From Pomacea canaliculata (Eukaryota; Mollusca; Gastropoda; Architaenioglossa; Ampullariidae): a stretch of 64,000 nt of DNA. The notes under the pieces are model-generated. The model did no database searches and was not told the origin of the DNA. It saw only the letters and a program-made list of their open reading frames with translations. The DNA lies in NCBI RefSeq assembly GCF_003073045.1, contig NC_037594.1, forward strand, positions 26,852,927-26,916,926. The letters are read 5' to 3'. Positions 32,519-44,000 of this stretch are shown here, one piece after another (the stretch's first letter is position 1; each line of letters starts with the position of its first letter). A program made the translations under genes and the position numbers.

Positions 32519-34947
32519 AGCCTGGAGCACACATATTTTTGAAGTTCGAGCATTCTAATTCTATAGTTGTATATTGTCATTGCCCCAATTTTACCATTTA
32601 TGTGTGACGAACCAGATTACTTTTGTTTTAATGTTTCAAAGCATAAAAAATTCTACTTTGAATTCTCCTGCCTGACTTGACAGGTTGACAGTTCCGTAAC
32701 GGACCCACGTACGTTTGGAGTGAAATGGGAAATAAAAGTTGCAGCCACCCAAAGGCTGACTGGCTTGCTCTCTGTCCTCCCGTCAAACCTAAGATCTGCT
32801 TAGTATTGTTATGGAGTGGAGGAAGAAAAGAATAGATAGTGTAGGGAATGTACCCCAGCCTAACATAGTCCATACCGAACTATAAACGACAGAATATTTT
32901 TGCCAGTATCAATGAGAATATGAGGATTTTTTATACATAAAACTACGAAAGTTAGAAAATACCAACACTGAAATTGAAAAACCGAAAAACTTTTTCCCAG
33001 TAGATATTCATTTCATTATGTGTAAAATCACCGCTGGCAAGCGAATAGTAACTGCAACACCCTAGAATATTGCAGTCAAAAAAGAATAAAATTATGACAT
33101 TAAAATTCAAGGCGTGCACTTGTGGTCAAAGGGAAACAACTAGGTTAACATGCGACTTAACCCTTTCAGGAGTTATCTCCCTCAGTTGTGTTAGCTCCTT
33201 CGTGTGCATTGTTTATCAAAACACTATGTTATTTGTTACACCAGACATTTTCATAGCAGAACTAACAATTCTCTGTGTATTTTAAATAAAACATTGTATC
33301 ACTCTTCTATTTTAATATTTAAATTTATTTTATCAAAAATATAAAACATGTTGTAATGCGTTGTAAACGAAGTGTGAAACCCATGCTTCTGATTAATATG
33401 TCGTCAAATTCCAGAGGAAAAAGAAATATATCTTTCTTTGTCTTTTTTATGTAAATAGTTTAACTTCCAGAGTTAATATGTATTGCTGTTTTCATTATTC
33501 ATTGAGTAAAACCTCCATACGTTGGAAAGAATGCAGGCCTGTAACTTTTAACCTGGCAAACAATCATTTTCTTGGATGAGAATATAAATCAATCCGACGA
33601 ACATAAAGGTTTATGAATTAGGCGGAATAATGAATGTGTTGCGGGATTAAATTCGCAAGAGGAGGTTTAAAAAGGCGACAAGGAGAAGAGAATTGAAATA
33701 ATAGCACAACAGGTTTTGAAATTAAATTTTATCCAAATATGACCAAGTGGTGCTCTTTCATCAAGCACTTTTATTATCATTTTAAAACAAAGTGAGGAGT
33801 AACAACAGAACCGTAGAGCGCCATGTGAACAAGGATGCTCACTTTTATTTTCATGGCTTCTGAGAGACAGAATATAACTTTTACAAAAATAACACTGACT
33901 GAAGATTTCTGGACAATTATTTTTGAGCATGAGCATTATTCAAACTCAATCTTTAACAAGTATTCAGATTCAGTCTGTTATCCGAAAACAATAACTAGGT
34001 ATTCGAAATAAATTCAGTAACCTGTTAAATTAATAACCCTTATCGACTTGGAAACAAACTTTTGATTACACGGAAAGTAGAGACAAAGAGCTGGCGCTGA
34101 CGAACCTCATTGTTTATATTTATTATATTAATTAAAAACCTGCTACTAATATAATGGTAGAGAGGTGCTCACATAAAGTCTTATGTGTTTCTGGTTTGCC
34201 TTTGTTACATTTCAAGAACGTCGATAATGGTCTTCATCAATTGTTGAAGAGTATTTACACATTATTGTGAAGAATAAACCTCTTTTTCTCCAATGGGAAA
34301 CATGACTCGCAGATATTTTTTCTGTGTAAAATTTATTTGCGCATATTGTTCATATTTATTTGCACCTCGCAGTTTTACGGTTAATGTGTCTGTATCGGTG
34401 TTGTGCTTGAAATGTTCCTTATGCTTTTAACTAAAGATGGACTGAGAGACAATTGTATCTACGAGTAAATTCTTTAAATAAATATAAACAGAAGTAGGAA
34501 TTGTGATATTCTTCTGTGTGCAAGTCATTCAGTCAGTGCATTTGTGCGTGCGTGCACATGTGTAAGGTTTGTATGTTAATGAATGTGTATGTGAGTGAGA
34601 GAGAGAGAGAAATGAAGAGTGACAAGAAAAGAATTATTAAGAACATTAGCCATTTTCCCTGTTTATCGACACTACAATGGGAATAAAATACATTTAATTT
34701 CATGTAGAAGACTACAATGGGACTAAATTGTATACAATTTTACTCAGAAGGAATTAAGATTAAATCGGTCTCACGCAATAATAAGACATTGACTTTTCCT
34801 GGGGATGTTTTAAGAGGGGAGGCTTGGTGGACAGCAGCACCGCCACGTCTGCGGTCAACTCTCATACTTTGCTGAGGACTGCCGATGATACAACTGATGA
34901 TGAGCTACACGGTCCAGTCGTGGGTTGGCTGCAGGCGAGCAACAACA
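32519..34947. other. Spacer between genes 4 and 5, including the start of duplicated unit A
   Basis: The first part is paralogous to the 3' flank of gene 3. From about 32985 the sequence is repeated downstream from 46718. A GT/GA microsatellite lies near 34560-34615. The leader of gene 5 (about 34810-34947) is repeated before gene 7. Open frames here are unsupported. Confidence 0.5.
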
Positions 34948-37900
34948 ATGAGAGGAGCTGGAGCTGCATCGCGAAAACTGAGTATTTGTCTCATCTTATT
35001 GTTTGGTAAGTGTGTCAGATGATGTTATGCAGTACTTAACATGACCGATACCATGGATGTTGAATATATTTTCAGTACATATACTTAGCACTTATGTCAA
35101 TATATAATTAGTATTCATGACGATATATGCGTTATGCCTTAACACGAAAGTGTAAGAGTAAGATCTGTTACTATGTAGCTGTCAATATATTAATCAACAG
35201 TTAATACATATATCATCCATTAGTTTTGCATATACATTTATTTTGTTTCAAGTACATTCCGGGCTGTTACTAAATTCTATGATAAGACTAGCTAAGTAAT
35301 AACTGGAATACCATTAAGATGACTTCTGCACTAGTGTGTATCTGTTGGTGCACTTTCACAATGGGAGTTCCTGGACCTTAAATCATTCTTTAAAATATCA
35401 ACAGCAGAATTCCTAAAATCGGGGTTGTATCCTAACACTTGTTTACACATCCCTTTTAATGAATTAACATTTCTGCTCCTCAAGAGTTTTGTGGTGTCCA
35501 GTTTTAAAAGGGTTTTGTCTCGTAGATCAGTGGATTCTTCTCGAAAGTTAGTAAAGAAGACGATGAAGTCTTGCAAACATTTTATTTGAACTCTGTTGAT
35601 CATGAGACATCTGGAGTTTGAGGCAGAAGTTTACTTCTGACTGCCTGTAATATCATCTGTAGACTTCATTGTTGTCATTTATTGTGCAGTTTCTTGTGTT
35701 CATATCAGTAATGCATTTAAGTAATGCTCTAAGGATAACACTAATAACTTATTATTATTATTCAATTATACTTATATGCTAACCGCGGGTGGATTGATAT
35801 TTAAATAAAATGTCTGCAGCCAGTGATCACTTTAACCTACTGACAATTGTACCTTATACATACCTTAATATACTTGTTTGGTGCGACAGTGGGCATTGAC
35901 TCAAACCCTTCAGCTTTCATTCTCTTTGAAAGGTTGTCCAGGACTACAGGCTGTGAGCACACCATCAAACATGAGTCTCCAGTCAACGCTGCTGCTGGAT
36001 TTGAACAGAACAGTCTTCATCAACACAATCGTTTTAAATACTACATCTGGTAACCATGGTAATGTATATATCTCTTTTTCTGGTTAGTGCTTTCTGAAAG
36101 AACTCCTCTGCTAGGAAAGAAAGAAATAATAATTAAGATATGATAATAAAAATTATTACTTTATTATTAGTAATACTATCAACTGGCTTGGGCATGTAAG
36201 TCCTTTCCAATCGTTTGAAGTCAAATTGCGTAAGTGAACTGATTGTTTAACTAAATCAGTATCACGATCATTAAAATATGAAAATAAACAATAAACTTTC
36301 AAACAAATAAAGAACATAAACCCTGTCGATTTCTGTCGGGTTTTCTAGAGAAGACATTAGAGATTATTACAATAATTACAGTAATCAACGCAGATGTCAG
36401 TTTAATAATTCCTGTTTACACAGATTACATCGACGTGGATGTTGGAACTGAGTCATGTGACCTATTCGATGACAAAGCATGTTACATCACATGTTCATCA
36501 CGTAAACTCGTCCAGAACACTTCATACTATGTCACTACGAATGTCACGTGTGACGTGAGCAACGCGAAAGGGCGTTACGTGCGACTACGTCAGAACACAA
36601 CAGCTGGTCTACCTGGGCCATGTGACGTAAAGGTCACAGGATGGCTTGACCTCGGCAAAGGTGTTTATTTTTCTTGCTTCTTGAACTTCTCTATCGCAGT
36701 GTCGCTTCCAGGTGATGAACACTTCATCGTGTCCAATGGGGCCACAAGGCTGCTTTGTAAGACTTCTCTTGATTAGTCAGAGATGAAACACGTTATCAAA
36801 CCTTGCAAGAAAATCTCAATATTTCAGGTTCGAATATGTTTGAAGCAGCTAAACTGCAAGAAATGCAGGACAAATGTTTTCTCCAGTTCTCCAGTTCAAT
36901 TCTAATGTTTATTCGTTTATGATGTTTTTAAATGCAATATTTTAGCACGATATTTGTCCGATGATTTGTGGAAAGGAATACGTCCTTTGCACGGAAGGCC
37001 TCACTACAGCCCCACACAAAAATATTAGGTGTTCTTGGTTCTGCAGGTTTGACTTGTAGATTTGATTTCTTTATTTCACAGCTTTTAAAAATTTTGCACT
37101 GAACGCACCGTGTGATCAAAGCACAAACCATTGGAATCTCAACAAAGCTGTTGACGGAAACAGGAATGGTTATTTTTTTAACAATTCATGCACCCACACA
37201 ATCCTTTTCAACTATTTCCAACAACGCCACTGGTGGCAGGTGGACCTCAGGAAGCTGATATTTGTGTCACACATCATCATCGCCAACCGTCTCGACTGCT
37301 GCGGTGAGTAGAGTCTGCATGTAATGGAGAATTCTTCCAGATGAAACAATTAATATCCGTCTACCCGACCTCGCTCAGTCTCCGCCATCAATGAATGCTG
37401 CTGTAAATTATTGACTTTCAGCACTAAAATAATCATCGTCTCCTACCATTTCTTTACATATGATAAACTGCCAGAACAGCTGATTAAATATTTGATGGAA
37501 TGTCTGGTATATAAAATGGGAGAAGCATTCTGAGACATGGCTGCGTGTACGTGATTGTGTGTTCACTTGTGTGTTTGTGTGTGTGTTCCAGGTGACAGAC
37601 TGGCCAACTTCACCGTGGAACTGGGGCGTCTGGAGTCCAACGGCAGCATCACCTACACGCTGTGTCGTTACCATGGCGGCGTTGCTGGACCCCTGACGAC
37701 CCTGAACTGCACGAGGTCCATCTGGGGTCAGTTTGTCCGCATATCATTGATGGGAGTGGCTCTCACACTGTGTGAAGTGGAGGTTTATGGCGACATGGAT
37801 GACAACAGCACTAGGCTTGCCCCAGGTAACATGGCATCACTGTCTAGGGCCCCCGGTAGTTTAGGGGTTAAAACATCTTCCTGTCACCCCTACCTTGGGA

Positions 37901-39168
37901 CAAGATCTCATCTTGTCGGGGATTTTTTTACGGGTACTCTGGTTCTCCTTCCTTCCTCCTTCCTTGGTCATAGATATCTTTCAGTCTTCTATCTGTTTTT
38001 TTTCTCCATTTTGCTGGCTTTATATCTGAATAATTATATTAAAATTAAAAAACAAACCTGAGAAAAAATGTGCTGTGTGCAGTCATCCTTACCAGCCCCA
38101 TCTGTGACGACGAGCCCGGCACATCTTTGGCACCATCCACCATGAGGACATGGACGATGAAACCCACTCAAGGAACGACTGAAGCAAAAGTCTCACAAAC
38201 GTTTGTAGATATCACTTCTAAAGCTTTAGAGAATTTAAATGCTAAAGTGTCAACGATGTATCCAACAGTTGTGACTGAAACTAAACTGTCTGCAGAGCAG
38301 TCACACGAGGCACAGGTAAATAACATGGAAAATTATTTTAACCACAATTAGTTAAAACAGATGTTCTTATGCTAGTTAACATTTTAACATCATACTAAAC
38401 TATGTTCATTTATAATCAAAAGCAGCTAGAACATATTAGTTTTGTTCAGTTTTACAGTCAGTATTTGTACTTCGTATGAACAGTCTTCGGTGGTATCCTA
38501 CTCAACATCATAAATAAACATTAGATAGGAAATTATTACAGCAAAACTACCACCACGAGGACCACACCACCACGACCATCATAAGGACGACGATGACCGT
38601 CACTGGCTGGTTATTTGACGACTGGCATATGATAATCATGATGACTAGAGTTGGTTAAAACTTGGACGACAAAAATATAAATTATAATCACAATCATCCA
38701 CATACATCTTAAAAATAAAAAAACAAACTCTTCTCTTTGCCTCAGATCACTACTGCGACTCCTCAGATAACTACTGCTACTCCGGAAAAGTACAACTACT
38801 GTGCATGCAAATTCTGCAATAAAACAACAAAAAGCCAGGACGAGGTTGATCAGAAAATAAAGCAGACAACTAAATCACTAAAGGTGAATAATTCCGCCCT
38901 GGGAAAACAAGTCCGAAAGAAGTGCAGCGCCTCTGACCACCGCGTGTCTGCGACAGCCATGGGGATAATCGGCACCACAGTGTTGTCCTTCATCTTTCTT
39001 GTTATTGTCTTGTGTGATGTTTATGGTCTCTGTCAATATTTATTCAAAAAAAAAGAAAGAGAAACGCAGGAAACAATAAGTCGAAAAGAGAGAGAAAGAA
39101 AAAATAGCTTGTCTTGCAAATTACAGAATGAGTTCTGGGGAGAACAAAATGGTAATTTTTGTAGGTGA
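34948..39168 (+). CDS. Gene 5: FTP-lectin membrane receptor, seven exons
   Basis: Exons are 34948-35005, 35933-36058, 36424-36660, 37082-37303, 37592-37825, 38083-38315 and 38746-39168; 510 aa with consistent phases. The signal peptide starts MRGAGAASRKLSICLILLFG. Exon B (42 codons) is the shortest of the cluster; an alternative upstream AG at 35889 gives the wrong phase, so 35933 is chosen. The first domain has LDLNRTVFINTIVL and VDVGTESCDLFDDKACYITC with AKGRYVRLRQ. The FTP domain (about 141-292) keeps VDGNRNG, HWWQVDLRKLIFVSH, ANRLDCC plus the following G-D-R (R-x-D-x4-R), SIWGQFVRIS and LTLCEVEVYGD. The stalk is about 78 residues and only partly follows the 13-residue repeat. Juxtamembrane Y-C-A-C-K-F-C, KQVRKKCSASDHR, helix about 442-465, then a basic tail whose frame is set by a nine-A run (39046 area). 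Confidence 0.87.
37840..38035 (+). mobile_element. tRNA-derived SINE-like repeat in gene 5
   Basis: Begins GGGCCCCCGGTAG(T)TTAGGGG, like the A-box region of a tRNA-derived SINE (GGTAG-x-x-x-AGGGGTTA-AAC), followed by CACCCCTACC-TGGGACAAGATC and a T-rich, pyrimidine-rich tail. It lies about 15 bases after the exon E donor. The same repeat is at the orthologous place in gene 7, so it predates the duplication. Confidence 0.6.
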
Positions 39169-41068
39169 AGGATTTTATCAATATTTACTTTTTTGTCACA
39201 GCATGGTATGAAATGTTGAAGATTAAAATTTGACCAGGTAAAACGAAAGGACCAATGATATATCTTGAAAGTTCACAAGATTTTCGAAACGCTTTGGACG
39301 TGGTGTTTCAATTTTATAATTAATGAAGGTTACATTAATGTAAACAATCGTTGCTATTGAGGCGGGAATAAACTCTTGCTGTCAACAAGTTGAACATGTA
39401 TTTGCATTTCAATGCCTTGTAATTTATTTTAATAACAGTAATTAACTTCACTATTGCACAGGAGGACTTGTATGACAAATCCACTGAAGCACTGCTTGCA
39501 CTAATGCAATAATATTATCTCGGAATCGAATTTTATTATTTTTTTTGTCCGATGATTGTCGATATTTTTTAAACGATTCTATGATGGACTGATTCCTAAA
39601 TAAGCTTGCACTTTGTGGCATGGGTATTAATCAGCTTCACTTGTCTTGCAATAGATAGTGGTTAGATCAGTAAATACATTGTTAGATAAGTGACATTAAA
39701 CATCTTATAATTATCAAAACTGCTTGTTGTACAAATGGTGCTGAGCAATGTGTGTTGTTTACTAGATTAATTTTTATTTTATTTATTTAAGTACAGTACT
39801 TTAAATCTTAAAATTTGTAATGAGATAGCAAATAGTCAGCGAGATGATGTTGTGCAGTGTCTGTGATAGTCACGTGTAATATTATGTTACAAAATAAATA
39901 ATTTGCTAGTGCTATAAATATTTATATTTCCTGCTATTTCAGTAGAAGCCAACACATTTGGAAGTTTCATCATTTGTTTCAATTAATAAACATTATTGAC
40001 CCATTGGCACTTTCATATTATTTTAACCCCTTTACGACTGGCGGACTGCAAGTGTATGTTGAATGATGGCTGAATGGATGAGGACATTAGATGGGAAAGG
40101 GTTAACCGTGAACCAAAGTGTTTGGTGAACCCGGTGGGCTTTTGACGAGAACGAGGTAGAAAATATACTCAGACCCGGGATAGTGAATGGAGATACGAAG
40201 ACCTGCCTGAGTCACGACCTGTACATGTCGCGAGTTGAGATTAATGTATAGTAGACCAGGGTCGTGGCCTTCCACCTCTTGTGGACTGACCTCGCCTAGA
40301 CAAGGTAGGACATCTTTTTCTGTTTCTGTTTATGGCCATGAGTGCCCCGGATGTAAACATGGTATTTTTTGTTTACATTCGTCACCTCTAGAACGAGATG
40401 TTGAGGCGAGTTGTTTACACATGTGTCTTTGTCTTGTAGTCTGTAGTCCTGAACCACTTTAGTGCCACATCATTAGCAAATGAGAGCCGCCATGTTACTT
40501 ATAGTCAGGTAAGAAGTGTACTTCCTGTTGTTGTGTGTATCAGTCTGTTACTTTACTGATTAAAAGATATACATGCTAAACATCCCTCACGGACTTGCAT
40601 GGTTGGACCTGGAGCCTGCTCATACATGCAACTGAACGAACCTGTGTGCAGTCACCTGTATCTTATTTCCCAGTTTTACTTAGTCTACCGTGTCGAAGGC
40701 ACGTTTACGATCAATGAAAGCAGTATACAGACTCTGACACCTTTGAATTATTGATTCTAAAGTCAACACATGATTTATTGTTTAATATCTTTGGCTGGAA
40801 CCAGTCTGACCTTTCGTGTTTCTTGTCCTGCGCTTTTCCAGCCTCAGGCAGGACAGCGAACCGTTGCTATTGACTGAGGAGAGAAGCTGCTCTGTGGGTA
40901 TCCTGGCTGCTTATTTATGTCTCCTTTTTGTGAAAAGGAAAGATAAAAATACTGAAGGAAAATTGTTGGTCCTGGTCGACTTTTTGAGTGGAAGAATTTA
41001 GCAGAGACTGGACTGAGTGTTTTTATTCCTGGCATCGTGTGTAGAGAGTTTGCTGAAGACAAAGTAGA
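39169..41068. other. Spacer between genes 5 and 6
   Basis: Repeated as 54022-55689 between genes 7 and 8. It holds a LINE reverse-transcriptase scrap at 40575-40830. The leader before the gene 6 start codon (about 40830-41068) is conserved in both units. Open frames at 40235 and 40816 are unsupported. Confidence 0.5.
40575..40830 (-). mobile_element. LINE reverse-transcriptase fragment
   Basis: Minus-strand translation includes ESVYTAFIDRKRAFDTVD, matching the conserved RT block (YTAFIDFxKAFDTVDR) of non-LTR elements. Stops and frame changes surround it. It is present in both duplicated units. Confidence 0.65.
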
Positions 41069-44000
41069 ATGGCTGGAGCTGTATGTCTGCTGAATATCTA
41101 CATCATTTTATTGGCGGGTGGTAAGTAGAACCTTCTGGAACACAGAGAACTCCTCGAATACGTTAAGCTCAATACATATAAATATTGTCGTGTTTATATA
41201 TTTGTTATGGATAAATAGTAGAGCAGGTCCATGCAATCTAAAAACAAGTCACCAACAGGATTTCATTTTCATACTAATTTTAGACTTAAATTATTGTCTA
41301 AAACATATGAATATGAAGAGATATACAAAGTAAAAAGAGAAATAAGGAATTAGCGACAGACGAAAAGACAGACGAAGGGAGAGAAACAAACAGACAACAT
41401 TTGGTACGGTGAATCATTCGATGATGTTTAATCACTGAAAGGTGGTGTGACAGTCAACACCCAGGCCCTCTGCAAGGCAAAGGTCAACTTGACCAACCAA
41501 CCAACCAACCAGTCAGTCACCCTGTCACCACAGAATGACATCGATGGTTTCTGTTGTTCGCCATCAACCCCTCCCCTCCAGGAAACCACGGTGATGGATT
41601 TAAACACAACGTTCTTCATCGACTCCATTGTGCTCAATGCTACATTTGGTAACCATGGTAACGCATGTTTTTAAAGGTTCACTTATACATATGCCCCCAC
41701 CCACACACTGTTATGTTATAACTTAAAAATGAAAAAGTATTTCACTTGTAACATCATTTCTGCTTTTTTAAATAATTGTGACTGAACCCTCTTCTCCATG
41801 CCTGTATGTCTACCCACCTCACCGTTATTGAGGCAGAAGTTATATTTTCCGCTATTAAATAATTAAGAACAATATTGATGAGACTGTCGGTAAACACACG
41901 TGAAGAAATCGAAATGAATATTGACGATGAAAGGGTATTAACAACAGGGTGTGCAGTCAGTAGCGTGTCCTGCAACAGTTCCATTCTACAGTTCAACTGT
42001 TTGCACTGTCCACAGTCACGTGGGCAATGGTTCTCACAAGTTGATGTTGCACAATAGCAAGTACTAGTCACAAATAGATATGTCATAACCAACAGTTTGT
42101 CAAATATGACAAAGGCTTAAGAGTTACTGAGTCAGTCGTTGACCTGTTTGTGATCCCACAATTCTACTTGTATTGGACACGTCACAGTCACACCTTATGC
42201 ACAGCGACAGCTGTGACAAACACCGTGAGAGTGAATCGATTGTTTACCTCTTAATATAAATATCACTGTAGGTGCGAGTTTGGCTGTCATTCAGCACTTA
42301 ATTGTACTAGAGCAGTCTATTGTATGTCATAATTGTACTAGAGCAGTCTATTGTATGTCTTACCTGTTCTAGAGCAGTCTATTGTAGGCCATACCTGTAC
42401 TAGAGCAGTCTATTGTATGTCTTACCTGTTCTAGAGCAGTCTATTGTAGGCCATACCTGTACTAGAGTAGTCTATTGTAGGTCTTACCTGTACTAAAGCA
42501 ATCTATTGTAGGTCTTACCTGTACTAGAGCAGTCTATTGTACGTATTCAACAGATCTCCCTATACACAACCTATTTTCTCCATTTTGTTTACACACAGAC
42601 TGCATCGACGTAGACATTGGGACTGAGTCATGTGGCTCCTTTGACGACAAAGCCTGCTACGTCACGTGCTCATCCCGTGACATCGTCCAGATTACGGGCT
42701 GCTCCGTCAAGATCAACGTCACGTGTGACGTGGACAACGTAAAGGGGCGTTACGTGCGTGCGCGCCAGAATAGCGCCGCTGCTCTGGAGCTCTGTGACCT
42801 TAAGGTCATGGGGTATCCTGACCTCGGCAAAGGTTCGTCTGTCTTGTTTGAGTTTTGTCAAGATCAACAATGTTAAGTAGCATTAAACAGAACAACAAAT
42901 GTGTTGGGGATTTGTACAGTCAATAATATTTTTTTCTCTCACAGATTCAAGAAATTTTGCTTTGAATGCACCATGCAACCAAAGCACAACATACTATGAC
43001 TGGCAACCAGGACGAGCGGTTGACGGAAACAGAAATGGTAGTAGCAGACTTTCATGCAGCCACACCAACCTTACCTTCAACCAATGGTGGCGAGTGGACT
43101 TGAGGAAGCTGATACTCGTCTCCCACATCATCGTCGCCAACCGCCAGGACTGCTGCAGTGAGCACAGTTCACAAGCAATCGTTCAGTTTGATCAGAGCTG
43201 GTTTGTGCCGGCTCAGAACATCTACTAAGCTGGTTTTAGTAGATGTGTGGGTGCGGATGTGGTGAAGAATGCTGAAGACACGTTCACTTTATGGAGCTCA
43301 CGTTTTTAAAATTCTTTGTCTTGTCTTGCTGGTTGTAAACAATCCACTTTGTCTATGATACAATTTGCTAAATTAATTAATGTACTTGCAGAATGTAAAT
43401 ATTTAAAAAAACAGGGTGCATTTGTGTGGTTGTGTTTGTTTGTTTGTTTGTTTGTTTGTGTGTTCCAGGTGACAGACTGGCCAACTTCACCGTGGAACTG
43501 GGTCGTCTGGAGTCCAACGGCAGCATCACCTACACGCTGTGTCGTTACCATGACGGCGTTGCTGGACCCCTGACGACCCTGAACTGCACGAGGTCCATCT
43601 GGGGTCAGTTTGTCCGCATATCAAAAGGGGGGCCAGTCCTTACACTGTGTGAAGTGGAAGTTTATGGCGACACCGACGCCAATAACACAAAACTACTGTC
43701 AGGTGAGGTGTCCAGTCACTTAATCCCCAGACACTTCATCCCCGACACTTCATCCCCGACACTTCATCCCCTAGACTTTTAATCCCCAGACACTTCATCC
43801 CTGACACTTCATCCCCGACACTTCATCCCCGACACTCAAGAACTATTTTCATATCATATTGTTGAAGAACATTAAATTTACTAGCTTATATGAACTTTAA
43901 CTAATGTTGTAGATGTTCAAATGACGTTGAAGTTAAAAGCATGATTTGAATTTGAATTTCAATTAAATTTTTCGCTGACTTCATAATTTTTATAGTTAAG

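Noticed and set aside
35331-35603. Minus-strand open frame in the first intron of gene 5
   Set aside because: The sequence is largely missing from the duplicate unit and has no recognisable domain. It is probably an indel segment or decayed mobile DNA.
35878-35932. Upstream acceptor (CGACAG at 35889) or an ATG at 35878 as start of gene 5 exon B
   Set aside because: Neither gives the phase-1 join that the signal-peptide exon needs. The acceptor at 35932 does and matches the position used in genes 6 and 8.
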